Position numbers and translations under genes: made by a program | Notes under the pieces: model-generated | Databases searched by the model: none | Seen by the model: the letters and a program-made list of their open reading frames with translations, nothing else | What the model was told of the DNA's origin: nothing | Source: Petrolisthes cinctipes | Lineage: Eukaryota; Arthropoda; Malacostraca; Decapoda; Porcellanidae | Direction: 5' to 3' | Length of the DNA: 64,000 nucleotides | Assembly: GCA_033782935.1 (NCBI GenBank) | Contig: JAWQEG010001429.1 | Span: 964,001-1,028,000 of the forward strand | Part shown: piece after piece, positions 11,840-21,822 of the stretch | Layout: each line of letters starts with the position of its first letter | How positions within the stretch are numbered: the first letter of the stretch is position 1

Positions 11840-14800
11840 CTATATAAGGTCATAAAGTTTTGTCTCCCTCAGAAAACTCATTAATTTGTTTATAATATTC
11901 TTGTCATCTGCTAGTAAATTGTTGATGGTGAAAGCTATTTTTTTAAGTTGGAAATATTTTTTTATTTTGTTACGTTGATTTTCATATACATTGCAGAAAA
12001 TTAATACATGACTTATTGACATTATTGTATTGCAATATTGACAATTAGGGGGAAAATTTCGATTTACATATGGTTCAAGGTGGGTGAACCATGTGGCATT
12101 GACCCTAAGACGGGCCAACACCACCTCGTCCCTTCGACTACGCCATGATGACGTAGCCCAGGGTTCGATAACTGTTTTGACTTTATTCCTGATGTCTAAT
12201 CTGGTCCACTGCCTTTGCCACAGGAGATGAATTCGAGACTTAACGAGGGAAACAAAACACCTGAGATCTGTACGGACTATGCTAAGGTCCAGATCAACAG
12301 TTGACCCGGCTAGTATATCAGCCTGTTCATTGCCATAGATACCATAATGTGAAGGTACCCATATTAGCTTGATTGATTTATTGGCACAAAACAGCTTACT
12401 AATGATATTACCCTGTATTTCGATGTTAGTTGTATTTAAGGATTTAATAGCTTGAAGTGAACTTAATGAATCTGTAAAAATAACTATCCTATCGTGGGTC
12501 GTCGATAGGGCAAAATCCAAAGCTTTATTAATAGCAAAGTGTTCTGCAATAAAAATAGATGTATGAATCGGCAGTCTGAATCTTAACTGACATTCAGTCG
12601 ACCATACACCTGCACCCACACATTCATCCGTCTTGGAACCGTCGGTATACAGATGGAAATATGAAAGATGTTGAACAATTATCTCACGAAACCTCTGGTG
12701 TACCTCCTCCTCCGGCACCCGGGATTTAACCCCTGGTAGCCAGGAATCCACAATAGTGAAGGGGGGTGTTACCCAGGGTGCAATATTTACTAAAACCAGG
12801 GAATCGATTGTTGACAATTCTATACCGACACACTCTACGAGGTCGTGGAGTCTTGCTCTGAGGGACCTCACGCCAGTGCCCTCCGGGGCCGTGCGACGCC
12901 CAGGCGGATAACTCGGCCCTTCCGGGGGCCTATCGCCATGGCCCCCCGGCTACAAATACCTCACCAAGGCATTACCGGGAGGATGACTCGGCTCCCCGGG
13001 TAGCTGAACTTGGGGCCTGGTCCCCATTGGCCTCACGCCAGTGCCCCCTGGGGCGTAGGGGTTCCCAGACGAACGACTCGGTCCCTCTGCCAGGGGCCTA
13101 GCGCCATGGCCCCCCGGGTGCTGTTGCCGTAGCAAGGCATTCCCGGGAAGATGACTCGGCACCCTGGATTTCTTAGCACAGTATACTAATAGTAGTTGAT
13201 CTCGTCTCAATCGGAGGGGAGGCACTTGTGACTCCACCTCTAGACGCTCGATTCGAGTGCAACGTAGGGCTCCAAGACACACACGCAAACACGCATTCTG
13301 CACAACATCCAAACCTTTCAACACAGACTCAGATGCCGAACCATACACTATTGACCCATAATCTACTCTAGATCTAATCAGGGATTTATATAGCATTAGC
13401 AATGACTTCCTATCTGCTCCCCATTGAGTACCAGAAATGCACTTCAGCAAATTGAGTGCTTTTAAACATTTAATTTTTAACTGACTGACATGGACTCGCC
13501 ATGTCAGTCGACTGTCAAAATACAGTCCAAGAAATTTAGTAGAATTTTGAATAGGTAGGGGGTTGACACCCATAGTCAGCCTGACGTCTGGCTTCTTCCT
13601 ATGAGTGAAAATAACCCCTACACTCTTTCTTACTGAAAACTTAAAACCCCACTGGAGGCCCCAATTGTGAATCAAATCCAGTGCCAATTGGATCCGAGTT
13701 GCCGAAAACTCTGCATTACAGCTGGAGTGCCATATCGCATAGTCGTCGGCGTACAGTGAGTATTTAAGATTTCGAGGAGGAGCTGGTAGAATGTCATTGA
13801 TCATACATAGAAATAAGGTCGGAGACAGAACACTCCCCTGGGGCACCCCATTTGCCTGGACAAATATGTCCGAGAAAGTGACTGTGTCCGAAAAAAGCTT
13901 GACAGAGAAAGTTCTGTCAGAAATGAAATTCTTAACAAAAAAGGGCAGGTTACCGCGTAATCCCATCGCATATAGTTTCCTGAGGAGGCCATGTCGCCAA
14001 GTCATGTCGTAGGCTTTTTCAATGTCTAAAAATACTGCAATCAAAAATTGTTTTTTGGCAAATGCCTCTTGAATTTGAACTTCCAGGTTTACTAGCTGAT
14101 CGAGCGTCTGGCGACCTTTACGGAAGCCACACTGCTCGTCAACCAGCAAATTCCTGGAATTTAAAAAATGCAATAGCCTACGATTAACAATTCGTTCCAT
14201 GACCTTGCATAAGCAACTTGTGAGCGCAATAGGGCGATACGATGAAGTCGATCTGGGGTCCCCCCCTCCTTTCGGTATGGGAATGACATGTGCAAAGTGC
14301 CACGAGTTTGGAAAGGTGTGACCCCTCCAAATCTCGTTAAACACTTGCAACATCTTGATCATGGAATCATGATCAAGATGCTTTATCATCTCATACCGAA
14401 TCTCATCGGGTCCTGGGGATGTCCCACTACAGGCTCCTAGGGCTTGGACAAGCTCTTGCATTGTTAGATCACTGTTGTAATCTAATTCATCTCCTGTGGC
14501 AAAGTCAATATGCTGCAGCTCTGATGCTTCCTTGATGGGCAGGAAAGCTGGATGGTAATTTTCAGAGCTGCTAGCAAAAGAGAACTGCCTGGCGAGGGCG
14601 TTAGCAATGTCTCTAGGTTCGTCATAATTGATGTTATTAAAAGTGATGTTGGTAATTTTATTAGAGATTTTTTTCTTATTTAATTTTCTTACAGTGGACC
14701 AGACTTGGGATATTGATGTTTCACTGTTAATGCTAGAGACAAAGCATCGCCAGGAGTCTCGTTTGGCTTGTCTGATGGTTCGACGAGCCCTAGCTCTCGC

Positions 14801-15763
14801 AAGTTTATACTTGCGAAAGTTCTCATCACTAATGCGATTTTTGAAAAGCCTGTAGGCTCTATTCCTCTCACACAGTACCCTGCGGCAATCTGGCGTCCAC
14901 CATGGAACTCTATGCTTTGCGCTATCTACCGAAGTCTTAGGAATTGTTGCCATTGCGGCTTTGAGGATATTATCTTGAATATTATTTACTTTATCATCAA
15001 TGGTTTCTCCAACAATTTCAATATTGACACCCTTTGTGAAGGACACCCAGTCTGCTTTTTTTACGTTAAATTTAGGTGCTGAAGGCTCTTTAATAGTGTC
15101 GCTTTTAAATTTAATCACAATAGGAAAATGGTCACTTCCCAATGAGTCATCAATGGGTAGCCACTGGCAAGAGGCTGCAATTGATGGGGAGACCAGAGAT
15201 AGGTCAAGAACGCTAAAATTACCAGTATTATCATCAACTCTCGTCGGACTACCGTCGTTCAGAAGAACCAAATTGGAATCACCGATTAGCCTAGCCATCT
15301 GTTCCCCCTTTCTGTCATCCTGCAGGGAACCCCATAACGTATGATGAGCATTAAAATCACCTACAATTAATTTTCTACAGGGCAGACTGTCCTGTAGATC
15401 AAAAACATCATCATAAGTTACTGTATCAGGAGGACAGTAGACAGAACAGATAGCCAGGTAGGTGCCACCGAATTTTACTCTGCAAGCGACACTTTCCAGA
15501 GGAAATTTACAGGGCACATCAGTGAAAGGGAGGTTATGGCGGATGTAGATTGCCACTCCACCTCCACCCCTCCCCCCACGGTCCCTCCTAATTAACTTGT
15601 AGTTCCGAAGCTGAACAACCTCGTCTTCGACTTGGTCGTTCAGATGAGTTTCCTGAAGGGCAATAATATCGGCAGCGTAAGAACAAGCCAAAAGTTTAAG
15701 TTCATTTAATCTAGCTCTAAGACTTCGACAGTTCCATTGGAGTATGGTTAGCGCGAAGATTAT
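11840..15763 (-). pseudogene. Unit 3 ORF2, one premature stop in the Pro/Gly linker
   Basis: Same frame and length as the intact ORF2 of unit 4 (3924 nt). The only disabling change seen is CAG to TAG at about 12950-12952, within the Pro/Gly-rich linker between RT and RNase H. Read-through would give a full protein; termination would give endonuclease plus RT without RNase H. Endonuclease motifs (WNCRS, QETH, GDFNAHH, SDHF), RT YADD (in LYADDYAIW) and the RNase H acidic residues are all present. The C-terminal finger (variable block about 11880-12110) carries C-Q-Y-C instead of the C-T-S-C of unit 4. Confidence 0.9.
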
Positions 15764-17124
15764 CGCTGTTTATGGGGTTTCTTGGAGCCTTGTTCGTCTG
15801 GCCGAACCTTTTTGTGCTGGGAGGGAAGACCCTCTTCCTCCTCTGCACTTCCCGGGGACCTCCCGCGGGCAGGTTTCGCGACGGTAGTCTCCATCGCCTG
15901 TTCCTCTCCATGAGGTACAGAGCCAGTCCTCGAACGGCTCGTCTCGCGACGAACCGGACGACTCCCGGATGTAGGCTTCATGGGAGTCACCTGAGCGAGA
16001 ACATGAGATTTAGAAGCTGATACGGTATCATCAGCTTTGTGGTGCTTCTTTTGCTGGGTTGATTCAACAACTTCTAATTTCTTTGTCAAACTTTCTACTA
16101 GCAACGTTAATTTACTTACAGTATCCTTCAAGTCTTTAATTTCGTTATCTTTAGCTTGGATAGCCACGTTAACATTTGTTGTAGTTACAGGAGCAGTGGT
16201 GCCAGTCATAGCTGCAGCATAGGAAACTGTGGGAGTTTGGTTAACCCCCTCCACCTTCCTCTTTGCCTCACCATAACTAACATCATGAGCCCTCATGTAT
16301 GCCATTGCTTCAGTCTCCACTTTAAGGCTCCTGCAGTCACCTGCACTTGCCTGGTGGGGGCCGCCACAATTAGCACACCTGAAGACTGTCTCTGAACACA
16401 ACTCAGTCTCGTGTCTACCTGCACATTTACCACAAGTGAATGAATCTTTATTGAAGCACCTCAATGCTGTGTGTCCGAATTTCTGGCAGCGGAAACAACG
16501 CATCGGTTTCTGAATGTATGGTCTAACGTGAACAATTTCATATCCAATCTTTACTGTTTCCGGAATCTGGGCTGAAGCAAAAGTCAGGAAACACAAGCCA
16601 AATTTCTCTCTCTTGTTCTCTCTCATCCTGGTCATACTTTGAACATCAACAACGCCTTGGTCCTTCATTCCTTCCAAAATTTCAGCCTCATCCAGAGCGG
16701 CCAAATCCCTATGGAAAATGACGCCCTTACAGGTATTCGGCCCCACTGGAATGGTGGCTTTCACCTTAAAGTTATGAATTTGCGTCAGTTTAAGGAGATC
16801 CTTAACCTGGGATGGCTGCAGTACTTTTACCAGGATACTACCATCACGCAACTTGTTAGCAGCAGCAAGACTGCCACCCACTTGACCATCAAGGACCTTT
16901 TTGACGATAAAGGGGTTAAAGTTTTTGAGAGACTGACCCTCATCTACACATCTAATATTTACATAACGAGCATTCATAGGAGGAATTTTAACATCAGGTT
17001 GTCTTTGTCTGTCTGCCGTAGGGGTTCCATTATTGTCAGCCATTGTCCTAGTTTGGTCCTTGGTCGTTAACCTCCCTCCTTGAGGAGGAGGGAGGCTAGT
17101 CGGGGGTTCATCCATCCGGGGCAT
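15760..17124 (-). CDS. Unit 3 ORF1 (gag-like RNA-binding protein), intact
   Basis: 454 residues from the conserved ATG at 17124 to TAA. It has the same layout as the unit 4 protein: N-terminal Pro-rich leader, folded RNA-binding region (about 54-205), three zinc knuckles with all ligands, coiled coil and basic Ser/Arg tail. It differs from unit 4 at only a few positions, for example V-G-P-N where unit 4 has V-R-P-N near residue 128. It is expected to act in the cytoplasm and nucleus as the LINE RNP coat. Confidence 0.92.
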   Translation of the reverse strand: MPRMDEPPTSLPPPQGGRLTTKDQTRTMADNNGTPTADRQRQPDVKIPPMNARYVNIRCVDEGQSLKNFNPFIVKKVLDGQVGGSLAAANKLRDGSILVKVLQPSQVKDLLKLTQIHNFKVKATIPVGPNTCKGVIFHRDLAALDEAEILEGMKDQGVVDVQSMTRMRENKREKFGLCFLTFASAQIPETVKIGYEIVHVRPYIQKPMRCFRCQKFGHTALRCFNKDSFTCGKCAGRHETELCSETVFRCANCGGPHQASAGDCRSLKVETEAMAYMRAHDVSYGEAKRKVEGVNQTPTVSYAAAMTGTTAPVTTTNVNVAIQAKDNEIKDLKDTVSKLTLLVESLTKKLEVVESTQQKKHHKADDTVSASKSHVLAQVTPMKPTSGSRPVRRETSRSRTGSVPHGEEQAMETTVAKPARGRSPGSAEEEEGLPSQHKKVRPDEQGSKKPHKQR

Positions 17125-17821
17125 CGGACTACGTCCGACCCCTCTCCTCGCACACTCACCTACCTCCCTTAACTATTGTATCAACCCCCAAAAATGGACA
17201 ATAATTTAGGGAATAAAAGTTACCTTTACTCGCCCCCCCCTAGTGGTAGCCTGGCGGCGTTCTCCAGTACCAGCTAGGGGATCGGAGTTTGTGCGGAAGG
17301 AACTTCCCCACCACCGAACCTGCCTAATGCGAGGGGTGGTGTAGTAGGAACCCACCTCCCAAGCGAATACCGTTGCTCAGCCAAGAGACAACCGTAGGCC
17401 CAGGAGGTCGCACGGAAAATATAGAAGAAAAAGTAGTTTAAGAAAAAGAGGTGCCCAAATGACGCACCAGACTACTGGGCCCCCCTACCACAGGGTTTCC
17501 CCTGAGGCAGTGAGTGCTGCGGGTCTGGTGTGGGGAACAACTAACTACTAGCTACCATATACTACTGGTTGTCCTCCAGCAAAAATCAAATCACTGAAGG
17601 TGTACACAGCAGTGCAGCAAAACGCTGCAAATTTACTTTATAATATTACTTTAACTAGGCAGAGAAACAACAGAGTACTGCCGGTAAGAGGCCTCGGTAC
17701 ACCAAGGTAACTCCACGAACAATACTGTAGTCTGTTGTTGCTATGCACAACGAGGACGAGGTCTGGACACAACAAAGACTGGACGCATAATGAAGGAGTT
17801 CAGTCACTACTACTACTACTT

Positions 17822-17898
17822 GTTGGATTTCTTGGCTATCAACCAGAAGCATATAGCCAAAGGTCATTAAGCCATTGGATCCATTTTATTATATCAAT
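17822..17898 (-). promoter_or_regulatory. 3' UTR of unit 4 with stem-loop and poly(A) signal
   Basis: The minus strand has AATAAA right after the ORF2 stop region, then an 8-bp stem (TTGGCTAT at 17832-17839 pairing with ATAGCCAA at 17853-17860, loop 13 nt), then the triplet tail. The stem is kept in units 1 and 3 and shortened by one pair in unit 2. In LINEs a 3' terminal structure is often what the RT recognises; that role is inferred here. Confidence 0.6.
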
Positions 17899-20800
17899 CT
17901 ATATAAGGTCATAAAGTTTTGTCTCCCTCAGAAAACTCAGCAGTTTGTTTATAATATTCTTATCGTCTGATAGAATATTTTCGATGGTTAGAGCTATTTT
18001 TTTAAGTTGAAAATATTGTTTGATTTTACTTCTTTGATTTTCATAATCAATACAAAAAATTAATAAGTGATTAATAGATAAAATTGTGTTGCATGATGTG
18101 CATTGAGGAGGAAAATTTCTATTAATGTAGGGTTCTAGGTGGGTTAACCATGTGGCGTTAACCCTTAGACGGGCCAACACCACCTCGTCCCTGCGACTAC
18201 GCCATGATGACGTAGCCCAGGGTTCAATAACAGTTCTTACTTTATTTCTGATGTCTAATCCGGTCCACTGCCTTTGCCACAGGAGATGAATTCGAGACTT
18301 AATGAGGGAAACAAAACACCTGAGATCCGTACGGACTATGCTAATGTCCAGATCAACAGTTGACCCGGCTAGTATATCAGCCTGTTCATTGCCATAGATA
18401 CCATAATGTGAAGGTACCCATATTAGCTTGATTGATTTATTGGCACAAAACAGCTTACTAATGATATTACCCTGTATTTCGTTGTTAGTTGTATTTAAGG
18501 ATTTAATAGCTTGAAGTGAACTTAATGAATCTGTAAAAATAACTATCCTATCGTGGGTCGTCGATAGGGCAAAATCCAAAGCTTTATTAATAGCAAAAAG
18601 TTCTGCAATAAAAATAGATGTATGAATCGGCAGTCTGAATCTTAACTGACATTCAGTCGACAATACACCTGCACCCACACATTCATCCGTCTTGGAACCG
18701 TCGGTATACAGATGGAAATATGAAAGATGTTGAACAATTATCTCACGAAACCTCTGGTGTACCTCCACCTCCGGCACCCGGGATTTAACCCCTGGCAGCC
18801 AGGAATCCACAATAGTGAACGGGGGTGTTACCCAGGGTGCAATATTTACTAAAACCGGGGAATCGATTGTTGATAATTCTATACCGACACACTCTACGAG
18901 GTCGTGGAGTCTTGCTCTGAGGGACCTCACGCCAGTGCCCTCCGGGGCCGTGCGACGCCCAGGCGGATAACTCGGCCCTTCCGGGGGCCTATCGCCATGG
19001 CCCCCCGGCTGCAAATGCCTCACCAAGGCATTACCGGGAGGATGACTCGGCTCCCCGGGTACCTGAACTTGGGGCCTGGTCCCCATTGGCCTCACGCCAG
19101 TGCCCCCTGGGGCGCAGGGGTTCCCGGACGGACGACTCGGTCCCTCTGCCAGGGGCCTAGCGCCATGGCCCCCCGGGTGCTGTTGCCGTAGCAAGGCATT
19201 CCCGGGAAGATGACTCGGCACCCTGGATTTCTTAGCACAGTATACTAATAGTAGTTGATCTCGTCTCAATCGGAGGGGAGGCACTTGTGACTCCACCTCT
19301 AGACGCTCGATTCGAGTGCAACGTAGGGCTCCAAGACACACACGCAAACACGCATTCTGCACAACATCCAAACCTTTCAACACAGACTCAGATGCCCAAC
19401 CATACACTATTGACCCATAATCTACTCTAGATCTAATCAGGGATTTATACAGCATTAGCAATGACTTCCTATATGCTCCCCATTGAGTACCAGAAATGCA
19501 CTTCAGCAAATTGAGTGCTTTTAAACATTTAATTTTTAACTGACTGACATGGACTCGCCATGTCAGTCGACTGTCAAAATGCAGTCCAAGAAATTTAGTA
19601 GAATTTTGAATAGGTAGGGGGTTGACACCCATAGTCAGCCTGACGTCTGGCTTCTTCCTATGAGTGAAAATAACCCCTACACTCTTTCTTACTGAAAACT
19701 TAAAACCCCACTGGAGGCCAAAATTGTGAATCAAATCCAGTGCCAATTGGATCCGAGTTGCCGAAAACTCTGCATTACAGCTGGAGTGCCATATCGCACA
19801 GTCGTCGGCGTACAGTGAGTATTTAAGATTTCGAGGAGGAGCTGGTAGAATGTCATTGATCATACATAGAAATAAGGTCGGAGACAGAACACTCCCCTGG
19901 GGCACCCCATTTGCCTGGACAAATATGTCCGAGAAAGTGACTGTGTCCGAAAAAAGCTTGACAGAGAAAGTTCTGTCAGAAATGAAATTCTTAACAAAAA
20001 AGGGCAGGTTACCGCGTAATCCCATCGCATATAGTTTCCTGAGGAGGCCATGTCGCCAAGTCATGTCGTAGGCTTTTTCAATGTCTAAAAATACTGCAAT
20101 CAAAAATTGTTTTTTGGCAAATGCCTCTTGAATTTGAACTTCCAGGTTTACTAGCTGATCGAGCGTCTGGCGACCTTTACGGAAGCCACACTGCTCGTCA
20201 ACCAGCAAATTCTTGGAATTTAAAAAATGCAATAGCCTACGATTAACAATTCGTTCCATGACCTTGCATAAGCAACTTGTGAGCGCAATAGGGCGATACG
20301 ATGAAGTCGATCTGGGGTCCCCCTCTCCTTTCGGTATGGGAATGACATGTGCAAAGTGCCACGAGTTTGGAAAGGTGTGACCCCTCCAAATCTCGTTAAA
20401 CACTTGCAACATCTTGACCATGGAATCATGATCAAGATGCTTTATCATCTCATACCGAATCTCATCGGGTCCTGGGGATGTCCCACTACAGGCTCCTAGG
20501 GCTTGGACAATCTCTTGCATTGTTAGATCACTGTTGTAATCTAATTCATCTCCTGTGGCAAAGTCAATATGCTGCAGCTCTGATGCTTCCTTGATGGGCA
20601 GGAAAGCTGGATGGTAATTTTCAGAGCTGCTAGCAAAAGAGAACTGCCTGGCGAGGGCGTTAGCAATGTCTCTAGGTTCGTCATAATTGATGTTATTAAA
20701 AGTGATGTTGGTAATTTTATTAGAGATTTTTTTCTTATTCAATTTTCTTACAGTGGACCAGACTTGGGAAATTGATGTTTCAATATTGATACTAGAGACA

Positions 20801-21822
20801 AAGCATCGCCAGGAGTCTCGTTTGGCTTGTCTGATGGTTCGACGAGCCCTAGCTCTCGCAAGTTTATACTTGCGAAAGTTCACATCACTAATGCGATTTT
20901 TGAAAAGCCTGTAGGCTCTATTCCTCTCACACAGTACCCTGCGGCAATCTGGCATCCACCATGGAACTCTATGCTTTTCGCTATCTACCGAAGTCTTAGG
21001 AATTGTTGCCATTGCGGCTTTGAGGATATTATCTTGAATATTATTTACTTTATCATCAATGGTTTCTCCAACAATTTCAATATTGACACCCTTTGTGAAG
21101 GACACCCAGTCTGCTTTTTTTACGTTAAATTTAGGTGCTGAAGGCTCTTTAATAGTGTCGCTTTTAAATTTAATCACAATAGGAAAATGGTCACTTCCCA
21201 ATGAGTCATCAATGGGTAGCCACTGGCAAGAGGCAGCAATGGATGGGGAGACCAGAGATAGGTCAAGAACGCTAAAATTACCAGTATTATCATCAACTCT
21301 CGTCGGACTACCGTCGTTCAGAAGAACCAAATTGGAATCACTGATTAGCCTAGCCATCTGTTCCCCCTTTCTGTCATCCTGCAGGGAACCCCATAACGTA
21401 TGATGAGCATTAAAATCACCTACAATTAATTTTCTACAGGGCAGACTGTCCTGTAGATCAAAAACATCATCATAAGTTACTGTATCAGGAGGACAGTAGA
21501 CAGAACAGATAGTCAGGTAGGTGCCACCGAATTTTACTCTGCAAGCGACACTTTCCAGAGGAAAATTACAGGGCACATCAGTGAAAGGGAAGTTATGGCG
21601 GATGTAGATTGCCACTCCACATCCACCCCTCCCCCCACGGTCCCTCCTAATTAACTCGTAGTTCCGAAGCTGAACAACCTCGTCTTCGACTTGGTCGTTC
21701 AGATGAGTTTCCTGAAGGGCAATAATATCGGCAGCGTAAGAACAAGCCAAAAGTTTAAGTTCATTTAATCTAGCTCTAAGACTTCGACAGTTCCATTGGA
21801 GTATGGTTAGCGCGAAGATTAT
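17899..21822 (-). CDS. Unit 4 ORF2: endonuclease - reverse transcriptase - RNase H, intact
   Basis: 1307 codons open from the AUA that overlaps the ORF1 stop to TAA. Domains: APE-type endonuclease (about 7-230: LQWNCRS, ALQETHL, GDFNAHH, GSDHFP); reverse transcriptase (about 450-780: FLDIEKAYDM, GVPQGSVLSP, LYADDCAIW); a Pro/Gly-rich linker with a duplicated module of about 47 residues; RNase H (YTDGS, AELF, FTDSLSS, GNEQAD); and a C-terminal finger C1241-C1244-H1252-C1257. It should nick target DNA and prime cDNA on it. No in-frame ATG precedes the endonuclease: the frame is -1 to ORF1 and begins at the ATAA overlap, so initiation is probably coupled to ORF1 termination. GGCGVA replaces GGGGVA of the other units in the endonuclease, of unknown effect. 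Confidence 0.93.
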   Translation of the reverse strand: MIFALTILQWNCRSLRARLNELKLLACSYAADIIALQETHLNDQVEDEVVQLRNYELIRRDRGGRGGCGVAIYIRHNFPFTDVPCNFPLESVACRVKFGGTYLTICSVYCPPDTVTYDDVFDLQDSLPCRKLIVGDFNAHHTLWGSLQDDRKGEQMARLISDSNLVLLNDGSPTRVDDNTGNFSVLDLSLVSPSIAASCQWLPIDDSLGSDHFPIVIKFKSDTIKEPSAPKFNVKKADWVSFTKGVNIEIVGETIDDKVNNIQDNILKAAMATIPKTSVDSEKHRVPWWMPDCRRVLCERNRAYRLFKNRISDVNFRKYKLARARARRTIRQAKRDSWRCFVSSINIETSISQVWSTVRKLNKKKISNKITNITFNNINYDEPRDIANALARQFSFASSSENYHPAFLPIKEASELQHIDFATGDELDYNSDLTMQEIVQALGACSGTSPGPDEIRYEMIKHLDHDSMVKMLQVFNEIWRGHTFPNSWHFAHVIPIPKGEGDPRSTSSYRPIALTSCLCKVMERIVNRRLLHFLNSKNLLVDEQCGFRKGRQTLDQLVNLEVQIQEAFAKKQFLIAVFLDIEKAYDMTWRHGLLRKLYAMGLRGNLPFFVKNFISDRTFSVKLFSDTVTFSDIFVQANGVPQGSVLSPTLFLCMINDILPAPPRNLKYSLYADDCAIWHSSCNAEFSATRIQLALDLIHNFGLQWGFKFSVRKSVGVIFTHRKKPDVRLTMGVNPLPIQNSTKFLGLHFDSRLTWRVHVSQLKIKCLKALNLLKCISGTQWGAYRKSLLMLYKSLIRSRVDYGSIVYGWASESVLKGLDVVQNACLRVCLGALRCTRIERLEVESQVPPLRLRRDQLLLVYCAKKSRVPSHLPGNALLRQQHPGGHGARPLAEGPSRPSGNPCAPGGTGVRPMGTRPQVQVPGEPSHPPGNALVRHLQPGGHGDRPPEGPSYPPGRRTAPEGTGVRSLRARLHDLVECVGIELSTIDSPVLVNIAPWVTPPFTIVDSWLPGVKSRVPEVEVHQRFREIIVQHLSYFHLYTDGSKTDECVGAGVLSTECQLRFRLPIHTSIFIAELFAINKALDFALSTTHDRIVIFTDSLSSLQAIKSLNTTNNEIQGNIISKLFCANKSIKLIWVPSHYGIYGNEQADILAGSTVDLDISIVRTDLRCFVSLIKSRIHLLWQRQWTGLDIRNKVRTVIEPWATSSWRSRRDEVVLARLRVNATWLTHLEPYINRNFPPQCTSCNTILSINHLLIFCIDYENQRSKIKQYFQLKKIALTIENILSDDKNIINKLLSFLRETKLYDLI
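17940..18170 (-). other. Hypervariable C-terminal finger cassette of ORF2
   Basis: Between the conserved RNase H/linker and the conserved last codons (RETKLYDLI), the four units differ at roughly 18-22 percent of bases by hand alignment: about 51 of 235 for unit 3 versus 4, and about 44 of 240 for unit 1 versus 2. Flanking kilobases differ by about 1 percent. The zinc ligands and hydrophobic frame are kept. Equivalent blocks are 809-1040, 5828-6055 and 11880-12110. Confidence 0.85.
18904..19230 (-). repeat. Duplicated Pro/Gly linker module inside ORF2
   Basis: Two adjacent related modules of about 140 bp code for the linker between RT and RNase H. Both translate to a pattern of SH-x-PGNAL-x-R, then PGGHG, RP, EGPS and GTGVR. 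The module is present in units 2, 3 and 4, is deleted from unit 1, and has no counterpart in the related element at 61817-64000, where a shorter unrelated linker stands. Confidence 0.8.

Larger units (their letters stand above)
11751..17805 (-). mobile_element. Unit 3: nearly intact array LINE
   Basis: About 6055 bp, full length. ORF1 is open and ORF2 has a single nonsense codon. Apart from the C-terminal variable block it differs from unit 4 by roughly 1 percent, counted by eye over 13200-13800. Its junction with unit 2 is atypical, reading GCTACCTACC on the plus strand rather than a clean triplet tail. Confidence 0.94.

Noticed and set aside
19850..20071. Recurring plus-strand frames of 60-145 codons inside every array unit (for example at 1693, 13791 and 19850)
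   Set aside because: They are shadows of ORF1 and ORF2 on the opposite strand, conserved only because the units are nearly identical.
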